64,000 bases of DNA from Nomia melanderi (taxonomy: Eukaryota > Arthropoda > Insecta > Hymenoptera > Halictidae), in NCBI RefSeq assembly GCF_051020985.1, contig NC_134999.1, forward strand, positions 8,866,001 to 8,930,000, given 5' to 3'. Positions 12,690-23,734 of the stretch are shown in pieces. How positions within the stretch are numbered: the first letter of the stretch is position 1; every line of letters begins with the position of its first letter. The notes under the pieces are model-generated. The model ran no database searches and was not told the DNA's origin. It saw nothing but the letters and a program-made list of their open reading frames with translations. The position numbers were made by a program, and so were the translations under genes.

Positions 12690-15600
12690 CTACATCCGGC
12701 TGACCGATGGGAAGGTCGGGATACTTTTGGTCGTAATTAACTTTAGACTATACAAACCAGGTTTCCAAAGTGGAAAACTTGGATTCCGTCGGCCAGAATT
12801 GCCAGGAAGATCGGGGGAAGCTATTTGACTTAGCAGTGATTGGACACCAGGGAGAGGTCTCATAGGGACCAAGTCTACATCCGGCTGACCGATGGGAAGG
12901 TCGGGATACTTTTGGTCGAAATTGACTTTAGACAATACAATCCAGGTTTCCAAAGTGGAAAACTTGGATTCCGTTGGCCAGAATTGCCAGGAAGGTCTGG
13001 GGTAGTCATTTGACTTAGCAGTGATGGGACTCCAGGACGAGGTCTCATAGGTTCCAAGGCTACATCCGACTGACCAATGGGAAGTTCGGGATACTTTTGG
13101 TCGAAATTGACATTGGACTATACAGTCCAGGTTTCCAAAGTGCAAAACTTGGATTCCGTCGGGCAGAATTGCCAGGAAGGTCGGGGGAGCCATTTGACTT
13201 AGCAGTGATGGGACTCCAGGACGAGGTCTCATAGGGACGAAGGCTACATCCGGCTGACCGATGGGAAGGTCGGGATACTTTTGGTCGAAATTGACTTTAG
13301 ACTATACAATCCAGGTTTCCAAAGTGGAAAACTTGGATTCCGTTGGCCAGAATTGCCAGGAAGGTCGGGGGTAGCCATTTGACTTAGCAGTGATTGGACA
13401 CCAGGGCGAGGTCTCATAGGGACCAAGGCTACATCCGGCTGACCGATGGGAAGGTCGGGATTCTTTTGGTCGAAATTGACTTTAGACTAAACAATCCAGG
13501 TTTCCAAAGTGGAAAACTTGGATTCCGTCGACCAGAATTGCCAGGAAGGTCGGGGGTAGCCATTTGACTTAGCAGTGATGGGACTCCAGGATGAGGTCTC
13601 ATGGGGCCAAGGCTACATTTGGCTGACCGATGGGAAGGTCGGGATACTTTTGGTCGAAAATGACTTTAGACTATACAACCCAGGTTTCCAAATTGCAAAA
13701 CTTGGAATCCGTCGGCCAGAATTACCAGGAAGGTCGGTGGAAGCCATTTGACTTAGAAGTGATGGGACTCCAGGACGAGGTCTCATAGGTTCCAAGGTTA
13801 CATCCGGCTGACCGATGGGAGGTTCGGGATACTTTTGGTCGAAATTGACTTTAGACTAAACAATCCAGGTTTCCAAAGTGGAAAACTTGGACTCCGTCGG
13901 GCAGAATTGCCAGGAAGGCCGGGGGTAGCCATTTGACTTAGCAGTGATTGGACACCAGGGCGAGGTCTCATAGGGCCCAAGGCTACATCCGGCTGACAGA
14001 TGGGCACGTCTGAATACTTTTGGTCGAAAATGACTTTAGACTATACAAACCAGGTTGCCAAAGTGGAAAACTTGGATTCCGTCGGCCAGAACTGCCAGGA
14101 AGGTCGGGGGAAGCCATTCGACTTAGCAGTGATTGGACACCAGGGAGAGGTCTCATAGGGACCAAGGCTGCATCCGGCTGACCGATGGGAAGGTCGGGAT
14201 TCTTTTGGTCGAAATTGACTTTAGACTATACAAACCAGGTTCTCGAAGTGGAAAACTTGGATTCCGTCGGCCAGAATTGCCAGGAAGGTCGGGGGTAGCC
14301 ATTTGACTTAGCAGTGATGGGACTCCAGGACGAGATCTCATAGGGACCAAGGCTACTTCCGGCTGGCCAATGGGAAGGTCGGGATACTTTTGGTCGAAAT
14401 TGACTTTAGACTATACAATCCAGGTTTCCAAAGTGCAAAACTTGGATTCCGTCGGCCAGAATTGCCAGGAAGGTCGGGGGAAGCCATTTGATTTAGCAGT
14501 GATTGGACACCAGGGAGAGGTCACATTGGGACCAAGGCTACATCCGGCTGACCGATGGGAGGGTCGGGATACTTTTGGTCGAAATTGACTTTAGACTACA
14601 CAATCCAGGTTTCCAAAGTGGAAAACTTGGATTCCGTCGGGCAGAATTGCCAGGAAGGTCGGGGGTAGCCATCTGACTTAGCAGTGATGGGACTCCAGGA
14701 CGATGTCTCATAGGGACGAAGGCTACATCCGGCTGACCGATGGGAAGGTCGGGATACTTTTGGACGAAATTGACTTTAGACTATACAATCCAGGTTTCCA
14801 AAGTGGAAAACTTGGATTCCGTCGGCCAGAATTGCCAGGAAGATCGGGGGAAGCTATTTGACTTAGCAGTGATTGGACACCAGGGAGAGGTCTCATAGGG
14901 ACCAAGTCTACATCCGGCTGACCGATGGGAAGGTCGGGATACTTTTGGTCGAAATTGACTTTAGACAATACAATCCAGGTTTCCAAAGTGGAAAATTTGG
15001 ATTCCGTCGGGCAGAATTGCCACGAAGGTCGGGGGTAGTCATTTGACTTAGCAGTGATTGGACACCAGGGCGAGGTCTCAAAGGGAACAAGGCTACATCT
15101 GGCTGTCCGATGGGAAGGTCGGGATACTTTTGGTCGAAATTGACTTTAGACTATACAATCGAGGTTTCCAAAGTGGAAAACTTGGATTCCGTCTGCCAGA
15201 ATTGCCAGGAAGGTCGGGGTAGACATTTGACTTAGCAGTGATGTGAGTGCAGGACAAGGTCTCATAGCGACCAAGGCTACATCCGGCTGCCCGATGGGAA
15301 GGTCGGGATACTTTTGGTCGAAATTGACTTTAGACAATAGAAATCAGGTTTCCAAAGTGGAAAACTTGGATTCCGTCGGGCAGAGTAGCCAGGAATGTCG
15401 GGGGTACCTGCCATTCGACATAGCAGTGATGGGACTCAAGGACGAGGTCTAATTGCGCCTAAGGCTACATCCAGCTGACCGATGGGAAGATCGGGATACT
15501 TTTGGTCGAAAATGACTTTAGACTATACAATCCAGGTTTCCAAAGTGGAAATCTTGGATTCCGTCGGGCAGAATTGCCATGAAGGTCGGGAGTAGTCATT

Positions 15601-16300
15601 TGACTTAGCAGTGATAGGACACCAGGGCGAGGTCTCATAGGGACCAAGGCCACATCCGGCTTACCGATGGGTGGGTCTGGATACTTTTGGTCGAAAATGA
15701 CTTTAGACTATACAAACCAGGTTGCCATAGTGGAAAACTTGGATTCCGTCGGCCAGAATTGCCAGGAAGGTCGCGGGTAGCCATTTGACTTAGCAGTGAT
15801 GGGACTCCAGGACGAGATCTCATAGGGACCAAGGCTACATCCGGCTGACCGATGGGAAGGTCGGGATACTTTTGGTCGAAATTGACCCTAGACAATAAAA
15901 TCCAGGTTTCCAGAGTGGAAAACTTGGATTCCGTCGGGCAGAATTGCCACGAAGGTCGGGGTAGTCATTTGACTTAGCAGTGATTGGACACCAGGGCGAG
16001 GTCACAAAGGGAACAAGGCTACATCCGGCTGTCCGATGGGAAGGTCTGGATACTTTTGGTCGAAAATGACTTTAGACTATACAGTCCAGGTTTCCAAAGT
16101 GCAAAACTTGGATTCCGTCGGGCAGAATTGCCAGAAATGTCGGGGATAGCCATTTGACTTAGCAGTGATGGGACTCCAGGACGATGTCTCATAGGGACAA
16201 AGGCTACATCCGGCTGACCGATGGGAAGGTCGGGATACTTTTGGTCGAAATTGACTTTAGACTATACAATCCAGGTTTCCAAAGTGCAAAACTTGGATTC
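12574..16300. repeat. Higher-order satellite block B, copy 2
   Basis: Second copy of the 4806-bp period. It follows copy 1 up to about 16300 (the GGATTCC of that unit). It then continues as the sequence found at 12417, that is 923 bp (five units) further along than expected, so five units are missing at this point. Confidence 0.88.
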
Positions 16301-17000
16301 CATCGGGCAGAATTGCCAGGAAGGTCTGGGGTAGTCATTTGACTTAGCAGTGATGGGACTCCAGGACGAGGTCTCATAGGTTCCAAGGCTACATCCGACT
16401 GACCAATGGGAAGTTCGGGATACTTTTGGTCGAAATTGACATTGGACTATACAAACCAGGTTTCCAAAGTGGAAAACTTGGATTCCGTCGGCCGGAATTG
16501 CCAGGAAGGTCGGGGGAGCCATTTGACTTAGCAGTGATGGGACTCCAGGACGAGGTCTCATAGGGACGAAGGCTACATCCGGCTGACCGATGGGAAGGTC
16601 GGGATACTTTTGGTCGAAATTGACTTTAGACTATACAATCCAGGTTTCCAAAGTGGAAAACTTGGATTCCGTTGGCCAGAATTGCCAGGAAGGTCGGGGG
16701 TAGCCATTTGACTTAGCAGTGATTGGACACCAGGGCGAGGTCTCATAGGGACCAAGGCTACATCCGGCTGACAGATGGGAAGGTCTGGATACTTTTGGTC
16801 GAAAATGACTTTAGACTATACAAACCAGATTGCCAAAGTGGAAAACTTGGATTCCGTCGGCCAGAATTGCCAGGAAGGTCGGGTGTAGCCATTTGACTTA
16901 GCAGTGATGGGACTCCAGGACGAGGTCTCATAGGGACGAAGGATACATCCGGCTGACCCATGGGAAGTTCGGGATACTTTTGGTCGAAATTGACTTTAGA
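16300..17000. repeat. Mosaic end of the satellite array
   Basis: From about 16300 the sequence follows 1514-2150 (offset 14786) with a few substitutions, including the rare CAGATTGCC and GGTGTAGCC variants of 2040-2100. The last 65 bases instead carry the CTGACCCATGGGAAGTTCGG variant of the unit at 1245. The array then stops within a unit at 17000. Confidence 0.8.
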
Positions 17001-17750
17001 TTGCCTTTAGCCTTGGTCCTATGCTATTGCTGACTAATAGTCAATGATCGCCAATGATCAAGGACTTTTCACGATCTTTCCAAGTTACGAGCTGATTGCA
17101 ACAGCGATCGGTGAGTCACATGGTTTTATTTTTTGGTAGTACCATTTACCGTAGTTGTTAATACTGTGAGTGCAGTGACCGCAGGTATGTCTTGTGTATC
17201 CATGAGTAGTAGCATTTCTGGTGTCCTTTTCGGATAGTTTAAGTTACAAATCATACTTCAATTTATGACTGGATTACAAAGAAAAGAATAATCTTTAATT
17301 GAAACTTAAGGTTATTATACGTCTATTAACATTGTATTATATTCTTCTTATAATTATAATCTTGCAGTTATAAATGAGACTCTTTTAAATAAGCCTCTTA
17401 TACGTAGTCAGACCTTAATTTCCGCAGAACCTTGAATAAATGTATATTTCCGCAACATTACATGTCTTACATACTTTTTTCTTTATGTTGTAAAACCGCA
17501 AGCAACGCATATGTTTGCACACGAGATGTGAGGTCTATAGGTGCAACATTATTTCTCCGTTAACGTTACACAGTATTGATGATTTATATAGCACTGAATA
17601 TTAATTTTGAAGGATAATTTAACATTATCCGTCCATTACGTAGACAACGGAATGCATTAATTTCTAAACTCAATTTATATTTACCACATTCGTGTTTCAA
17701 ACTTTTAATTCGAATTCCAATTATTGTACAACATTTTTATGTCAACTAAT
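17001..17750. other. Satellite/flank junction and AT-rich flank
   Basis: The first bases after the array include TAGCCTTGGTCCTATG (17008-17023), which matches the reverse complement of the satellite's CATAGGGACCAAGGCTA with one base missing. Next comes a 13-bp perfect palindrome, TGACTAATAGTCA (17031-17043), and a short direct repeat of AATGATC. From about 17120 on there is only AT-rich single-copy-looking sequence without a supported gene. Confidence 0.5.
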
Positions 17751-17880
17751 TTTAAGTTGAAATTTTATTTTTAACTAGATATATAAGCATTAAAATTTAA
17801 TGATCAAATTTAAATAATAATGCTCAAGTTAATTATTTTTTGAAGTTAATTATAAATTTACATTTAAATTTCAACTTAAA
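17751..17880. repeat. AT-rich 13-bp inverted repeat
   Basis: TTTAAGTTGAAAT at 17751-17763 is mirrored perfectly by ATTTCAACTTAAA at 17868-17880. The interior is AT-rich, as in a very short MITE. No clear target-site duplication is seen. It lies about 100 bp before the Tc1-like element. Confidence 0.4.
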
Positions 17881-17983
17881 GCATTAATTTAGATCTTATG
17901 AATCTATTTTGTTTTGTTCTTTCAACTCAGAGTATAAGCTTTTGGAAATATCATTTGCTGTTTTTAACCTATGAATCATCGTA

Positions 17984-18080
17984 TACTCCCAAAGAAAAAG
18001 TTAATTTCTCGCGTTATAATTATGGCACAGGAAAGGTGCAAATAATACATAAAGACTACCTTCTACTAATCTGTAAACAC
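17984..18080 (+). repeat. Left terminal inverted repeat of the Tc1-like element
   Basis: Pairs with 19353-19468. The shared inner blocks are CGCGTTATAATTATGGCA, AAGGTGCAAA and CATAAAGACTACC, with scattered mismatches. Confidence 0.85.
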
Positions 18081-18266
18081 TATCTATATTGAAATTTCTA
18101 CAAAATATTCTCTTAGGAGAAATATACACACAAATAGATAGAGACAAAATTATAGCACACTCAAGGTTTATTTCGATTTTCTTCAGTATGTTGCGAGGTT
18201 TAAGGAAGTTAAAGTGGTCAATCAGTGTTCAGTGCTCCTTGATATTGGTATCTGTCGCATTTCGTG

Positions 18267-19135
18267 ATGGGTCGTGGTAAAAGATTGTTTGACAGTGAAA
18301 TAAACGTAATTCTTATTTTAAGAAAACGGAAAGTAACGATTACAGAAATTGCGAAAGAAATTAAACGGAGCAGAAAAGTTGTATATAATGTATTAAAAGA
18401 TATGGATAACTACAGTAAAAGGGAAAGCACTGGAAGACCAGCAGTCCTATCACACTGTGACACAATAGCAATACTTCGTGCTGTATCAAATTCTTGTGCT
18501 CCTGCAAGAGAAATTGCAAATCTGGTGTACATACTAATATTTAAAATGTTCGATGCTTGTTGCAAATGAGTAATATTATAAACCAATAAAAAATGAAAGC
18601 CAAGCTACGATTAATAAAGAAGCATAAGAGCACGCCCTGAATTTGCGAAAAAAACAGATGAAAAACCGTTTTGTTTGGATGGTCCAGATAGTACTGCATA
18701 CTCTTATCATGACATTCGTGGCGGATAATTAACAAAAATTTGACGACAAATGAAAGAAGGTGAAATAATGATTTAAGTCAGCATATGTTACAAAGGGAAA
18801 ACGGGAAAACAAAATGAATAGTGCAAGTTATCTCAGATTAATAAAAAACCAAAATTGATAAGTATGCACAATGCATTGCAGGTACAAAATGTGTGTTCCA
18901 GCAAGGTAAAGCTGCCATACGAACGGCAAGAATTGTTCATGAATATTTTTCAAAGGGAAAAATTTCTGTTTTGCAATGGCCGGCGTGCTCCCCGGATCTC
19001 AATATAATTGAGAACTGTCGACGATTATCAAAAGCTGTCTACGCAGAAGGTAGATAATTTGAAAATTTAAATGATTTAAAAACCTGTATTAAGAAGGAAT
19101 GGAAAAATGTATCACAATATTCAATTAAAGTATAA
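18267..19135 (+). pseudogene. Tc1-like transposase, inactivated
   Basis: From ATG at 18267 the first ~85 codons read as a typical Tc1-family N-terminus, with GRGKRLFDSE, an HTH segment EIAKEIKRSRKVVYNVLKD and a GRP turn (STGRPAVLS). The frame breaks near 18530. Further on, pieces of the catalytic domain are readable in shifting frames: DEKPFCLDGPDS near 18660, then QQGKAAIRTARIVHEYF near 18905-18950 and PDLNIIEN with WKNVSQ near 18995-19115. In Tc1 transposases the QQ-D-NA motif carries the second catalytic aspartate; here it reads G. The final NIIEN glutamate is still present. Stops and frameshifts between 18530 and 18900 rule out a working enzyme. The protein would have cut and rejoined its own element at TA sites. 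Confidence 0.88.
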
Positions 19136-19352
19136 TATAAATCCTTACTAAAAGGATGATGAAAGTAATTGAGAATCACCAAGGTTCCACACATTATTAA
19201 TCGCAGGTACAGTTATATCATTTTCATATTTGTTTATTTTAAATTTATATAACATGGAATACATTTCAGACATGCTATCATTTCGTCTGTATTCATTTGG
19301 GTACTTGTATTTTTACTAACAGAATTCGTTGAAGAAAAGTCAATAAAAGTTA

Positions 19353-19468
19353 TGTTTACATATTAGTAGACGGTAGTCTTTATGTATCATTTGCACCTTC
19401 CCTATGCCATAATTATAACGCGAGAACTTAAAGATAGCATACGTGTGCTATCTTTTTCTTTGAGTGTG
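19353..19468 (-). repeat. Right terminal inverted repeat with an extra palindrome
   Basis: Mirror of 17984-18080, but about 20 bp longer. The extra bases form a perfect 10-bp-arm hairpin, AAAGATAGCA (19430-19439) with TGCTATCTTT (19446-19455), that has no counterpart in the left repeat. Confidence 0.8.
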
Positions 19469-19470
19469 TA

Positions 19471-21950
19471 TTCACTCTATGCGTGTTTCCTTTGATGTTG
19501 ATTCTCCCTTTACACTTAGAGGGTTGCTAATGAAACAGTTGAAGCATGACACTCCAGCGTCTGCAGTTTAAGCACTGGCTAATCAAACAGTCTTTTCAGA
19601 CTCGGAGTGTTATTCTGATCCGTGTATTGACATTTATTCGTGCCACTTCTCTTTTATGTATCAGCTGTCATTATACTGGATTAAGTAAGTGTATGTACAG
19701 ATCTTAGCTGTTTGTAGATGCTTTATTTAATAACTTCCTTTAGATTTATAAGCTACTTTTTTGAATGTTTACACACATTCAATTTTGGAATTGGTTATAA
19801 AGATTAGAAGTAATACGTATATAATTTTGTAGGGGGGGATACAAGATAAAACAACTCAAATATTGGATCTCCCCTTAAATAACGCGGTTATTTTATATTT
19901 GTTCTGTTTAAAAATTAAGATAAGCAAAGCTTTCTTCATATAAAATACATTCTCTCGCTTCATTTATAAATAACGAATGAATTTCTAAATATAATAAGAA
20001 ATAAAATATTCATTATTATTATTTTGCTTTGTTTTGTTATATTAAGGCATGTTTCTGGTGGCGTGATTTCTTTCCTAAAGAATTGTGAATTAAGCGTATA
20101 GATACTTTTTAACGTTCATAAGTTAATTATTGTAATTCCTGTATTGTGTACATTGTTTTAATAAATCTCCTTTCTAAAAAAAGAAAATATACAAAAATCT
20201 CATTATTATTGGATGACAGTATAGAACAATATTTTTAATGTTGAAACGTTATAAAGCTTATATAACACCATAGGCGAAACGAAATCTGCAAAGTACTTAA
20301 TTTTTAATATAAGTTCTAAATGCGTGAATTGTTGATAAGGTTCAGCGTGAAAGTCAAATTATATGCGATTCCTAAAAATCCCCGAGATCCAGACATATAA
20401 TCCTATTACGTGAGACCTTTGTAAGAATCTTAAGTCCGCGGTTTTAGGTCTGTGTCTGCGGCAAGGGGTAAGCCCGGGTTTGTAATCCTTCGGTAACAAA
20501 ATTTTCGTACAGGTGCCGCTACCAGTTTCTTCTCCACTTAGTAAGTTCGAGTATTTTTGCAATAGATTATATACATGCATATTTCCTTTGGATATAATAT
20601 TGTATATACAGCATTATTTAAATTGTTCCAACAGACATTATCAATCACATATTAAACTTTTATGTTACATTACTATTTTAGAGAAATTATTTCTTTTACA
20701 TCAACATGATAATATGTTACACATAAATGATTTCAAATTTTTATTTGTTGAAAGTTTTACTTATAATTGAGATAATTAAATACATTTAAGAATCGATTTC
20801 AAGATATAGTGAAGGGCTGCTTTTTTATTTTTTATGAACATTCTATAGAATCCTTTCCTATTTTCTCTACGTTTTTAATACGTAATTATGTCTTGGTTAT
20901 TATGATGAATCCAGTTATGAGAAAATATATTTTGAAAATGATTTCTATGGCTTTATTTCTCGAAATTATTATTTACTAACTTACTACTTCATTGTGTATT
21001 GATAAATCTACATGAATTCAATGAAGAAAGTGTGTAACTCTATTAAATACATTTATTAAACTATATTAAGACATATTCAAAAATTGGTTATAGTTATTCC
21101 GGAATTGTTTTGCAGTTCGACTGAACATGACTGTAGAAAAACTAATTAAATATTAAGTCGTATTAATGAAAAGAAGTATTAGCTTTTACTGAGGATTTTG
21201 TAAGTAAACACTCGATTCCAAATGCACATGGAATAACGTACTTAAATAATAGATACAATAATCACTGAATTTTTTAATAAATATTTAAAATGCATACGAT
21301 TTTCCAGCATTTATTATCAAGTCCCAATAGAAAACTATATACAAGAAATCCATCATTACTTTTCCTTATAACTAACAGATACAATCATTTCCTTTTTCTA
21401 TACAACCAATTATTAAAACCTTTATACAACTTCTCCACTTTCAATACAATAAACCCCTAAAAAAAGAAACTAAACTTTTATTCAGTTCCATCAAAATAAT
21501 TCGTCGGTGAACGATGAAAATTTCTTGGTATTCGTACAAACTTATCAAAATCAATTATATTAAAATATTTTTTTTTCAAGTCGCTAATAACTACAATAGT
21601 TACCGCGATCTTAACTCTACACTCCGTTGGCTTTGCTACAGAAGTATAATCTACATTACAGACACCATATGATTAATCTCAAGTTGCAAAATTCTTCTTT
21701 TTACTCGAATAAAGCAAACTGACAAATGAAATTAAAATAACGCGAATCCATGAATATTCGTAATGTGCCTTTTTCGAAACGAAATTTTAAGTTCTTGAAT
21801 GTTTCGCTATAAAAATGATCCACCATGGTATTAAAACTATTCAGAGTGCAAACAGTTAAACATGATTACAAAAATAAAGCAAAATTATTTTCTTTTTCGC
21901 GACTGGTTATCTGATATCTTCCTGATTGGGGCGGAATTTCCCATCGTTGT
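19471..21950. other. AT-rich intergenic stretch with one GC-richer island
   Basis: Mostly low-complexity AT-rich DNA. The exception is about 20370-20560, which is GC-richer and contains TCCGCGG, GGGGTAAGCCCGGG and CAGGTGCCGC. A 73-codon minus-strand open frame covers it, but its sequence resembles no family I know and it may be a fragment of an unidentified repeat. No gene is called. Confidence 0.4.
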
Positions 21951-21959
21951 TTTCCTAGC

Positions 21960-22126
21960 ACGGAAAAAGAGGGAGATATACGGTATATGTATAGTTGCGC
22001 GCGCTTGTGCAACGACTTTCTGCGCTTGAATCGCGAGCGAGTTCAGTCAACGAGTCGCGTTCGTCAATACTACGCGGTCTAGTGCGCGTTTTTCCGAACG
22101 TACCGCCGCGTGTTTCATCTCTACAG
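21960..22126 (+). promoter_or_regulatory. CpG-rich promoter and candidate first exon
   Basis: A sharply GC- and CpG-rich patch in AT-rich surroundings. It contains an arthropod initiator match TTCAGTCAA, with the A of TCAGTC at 22045, and TATATGTATA about 55 bp upstream. It ends in CTACAG followed by GTGAGT (donor at 22127), a consensus 5' splice site. This suggests transcription to the right from about 22045, with an ~82-nt mostly untranslated exon 22045-22126. The 106-codon frame at 22152-22472 lies after the donor and is more likely intron than gene. The gene it drives is not identified; the exon-like patches at 24360 and about 24992 are on the same strand. Confidence 0.5.
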
Positions 22127-22524
22127 GTGAGTAGTATCTGCACACTGTCAGATGTCCGTCTGTCCTGCGTATCTGTGCAGTCCGTGTCGGAATTTGGGGA
22201 AGAACGGTGACACAGCGGTTTCAGCGATCCACTGGAAACTGGAAACTCAAGTTTGTTTCACTATGAATATAATTATTATCGGCTCCGTGGCCGTTCCTTC
22301 GGAGCTTTCCATTTTTATTCGAAGCTTGTTCCTCTGGGTTGCGGGTAAACAAGGAGTGAGCGGGGGAATTAAAGAGGCGAGAGTGGTGGATGCTGGACGG
22401 GAAGGGGCGAGAGGGCTGAGAGGGGAGGGACGAATAATTTCACGAAGCAGTTTTCGTGTGAAAATCTTTTAATAATGACGCTTTTCATTTGAATATACCA
22501 GCGAATTGATGGTAAACTAGTGTT

Positions 22525-22662
22525 GATTTATTTTCTATTTATTGTGGACGATATTGTATGCATAATTATTAATTTATTTTTCATTTGTTGCGAACAATAT
22601 TTTGTGGGTAACTATTAATTTATTGTTCATTTATCGTGAAAAATATTTTGTCGATATGTATT
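22525..22662. repeat. Three diverged copies of a 46-bp tandem repeat
   Basis: Copies at 22525-22570, 22571-22616 and 22617-22662. Each follows the pattern ATTTATT..TCATTT..TG, an ATATT or AATATTTTG core, then a conserved TATT end. They are moderately diverged, so not a recent slippage product. Confidence 0.7.
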
Positions 22663-22691
22663 AATTTGTTTAGGAACTGTAGTTATCGAGG

Positions 22692-22835
22692 GTTCTGTAG
22701 ATACTGATTTCATTTTAGATTATTGTAATCGAATGTTTTGCGGATATTGATTTATTATTGGATTGTTAGAGTGCATAGTTCTGGTACTGATTTTTTATTA
22801 AATTATTGTAGCAAAGTGTTCTGTCAAATATGATA
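22692..22835. repeat. Diverged 43-bp tandem repeat
   Basis: Copies begin with GTTCTG or GTTTTG at 22692, 22735 and 22778, with a partial fourth at 22818. Each continues with a TACTGATT- or TATTGATT-like core followed by ATTATTG or GATTGTTAG. The three full copies are 43, 43 and 40 bp. It follows the 46-bp repeat by 30 bp. Confidence 0.6.
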
Positions 22836-23734
22836 CGAAAATAATGGAAAATTGACATTCGATTTATTTCATTCGAGGAATTATTTAGTGAATGCTGAGC
22901 ATTTACAAAATAATATAGAATGTGTTTTTTAAATATTTATTATTTTATTATAATTTTTATTTATTATAATATGTATTATGTTTTGAGTATTATTTCCCAT
23001 TTTTAATGGTAAACATTAATTATATCAAAGTATTCTATTATTGTCTTATAATCTTTTAGTAATATATTTATTAGTTATTTGCGTGATATTTTATTTGAAT
23101 ACCTCTTGTTCAAGTAAATAATATTTTCTCGAATAGTATTTAAAATTGAATTTGAAGAACATGTACACACGTGTTCTTTTACACCAGCAACCGTTCATGT
23201 TGAAAGGATGAAAACAATATTATAATGGTGGGAGTTCGAAATATATGCTTTTAAAATATCCCATGAACTAGAGTGTGTAAAGAAAACCGTTTTATGAAAT
23301 GATGTATTATTGTCATAACGTTAAGTTAATGAAGGAAGTTATTTGTTTAAGTAACATACTAACAATTCAAATTTTCAGTGATTTTAATGAATTATAAATG
23401 TTAATTAAATTTCATTCAAAGTTGTCTATATAAACTGTGAATCGAACTGCAAGCTATTTGGTTTTGGAATAGTTGTTCTTTAACGTACAAAATAAATATT
23501 AAACATACTGTTCCATGTCCAAAAGTATCATAAATGTTTCCAATGTTTTGAACAATTAATTTGTTCTCTTAAGAATATTTACCAAATTAAAACATTAACT
23601 TTCAATACTTTAGGTATACAAATATCTCATAATAATGAAACAAAATAAATATTGTACATCACAGTAAAAATCACAATGATTTTACTAGTATCAAAGTGGC
23701 AAGTAAATATGCCTATTTCTACACATATAAAATA

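Larger units (their letters stand above)
1..17000. repeat. Satellite array, ~185-bp unit, ~92 copies
   Basis: The whole stretch is a head-to-tail array of one unit of 184-186 bp. Landmarks recur every ~185 bp: GGATACTTTTGGTCGAAATT, CCAAAGTGGAAAACTTGG, CCATTTGACTTAGCAGTGAT and GGCTACATCCGGCTGACCGA. Units differ by scattered substitutions and 1-bp indels, for example GGGGGTAGCC, GGGGGAAGCC and GGGGGAGCC, which give the 184/185-bp length variants. The array is open at the left window edge and ends at 17000 in the middle of a unit (after TTGACTTTAGA). Base composition is far richer in G and C than the flank. Almost every unit has a long open frame on the minus strand, but the unit length is not a multiple of three, most such frames open at TTG rather than ATG, and neighbouring units shift frame, so I treat them as non-coding. 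Location at a centromere or heterochromatic block is inference. Confidence 0.97.
17984..19468 (+). mobile_element. Decayed Tc1-like DNA transposon
   Basis: About 1.49 kb, bounded by TA on both sides (17982-17983 and 19469-19470), the target site of the Tc1/mariner superfamily. The ends are inverted repeats of about 95-115 bp: the left end reads TACTCCCAAAGAAAAAG and the right end, on the other strand, CACACTCAAAGAAAAAG. Both share the inner block CGCGTTATAATTATGGCA. The interior carries a transposase reading frame with the usual N-terminal helix-turn-helix and a C-terminal catalytic part, but broken by stops and frameshifts. The element is therefore dead. It sits 1 kb outside the satellite array. 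Confidence 0.9.

Noticed and set aside
1..17000. Many 60-180-codon minus-strand open frames, one per satellite unit, with similar peptides (PGLYSLKSISTKSIPTFPSV)
   Set aside because: Units are 184-186 bp, not a multiple of three. Frames mostly open at TTG, the frame shifts between units, and differences between units change amino acids freely. The similarity is copied satellite DNA, not a protein family. The plus-strand frames are the same case.
1..17000. CRISPR-like repeat/spacer array
   Set aside because: No unique spacers between short repeats. The whole 185-bp unit is repeated, and the setting is eukaryotic.
1..17000. CENP-B-box-like motif in the satellite
   Set aside because: I looked for a TTCG....A..CGGG pattern on both strands of the unit and found no convincing match.
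17898..18280. Two short plus-strand frames across the left end of the Tc1-like element
   Set aside because: They cross the inverted repeat and the element border, so they are chance frames.
20359..20580. 73-codon minus-strand frame over a GC-richer island
   Set aside because: No family resemblance and borders do not follow the island. Kept only as a note on composition.
22152..22472. 106-codon plus-strand frame with a real ATG
   Set aside because: It lies just after a consensus splice donor, resembles no family, and its second half is a purine-rich repeat-like stretch. Intron sequence is more likely.
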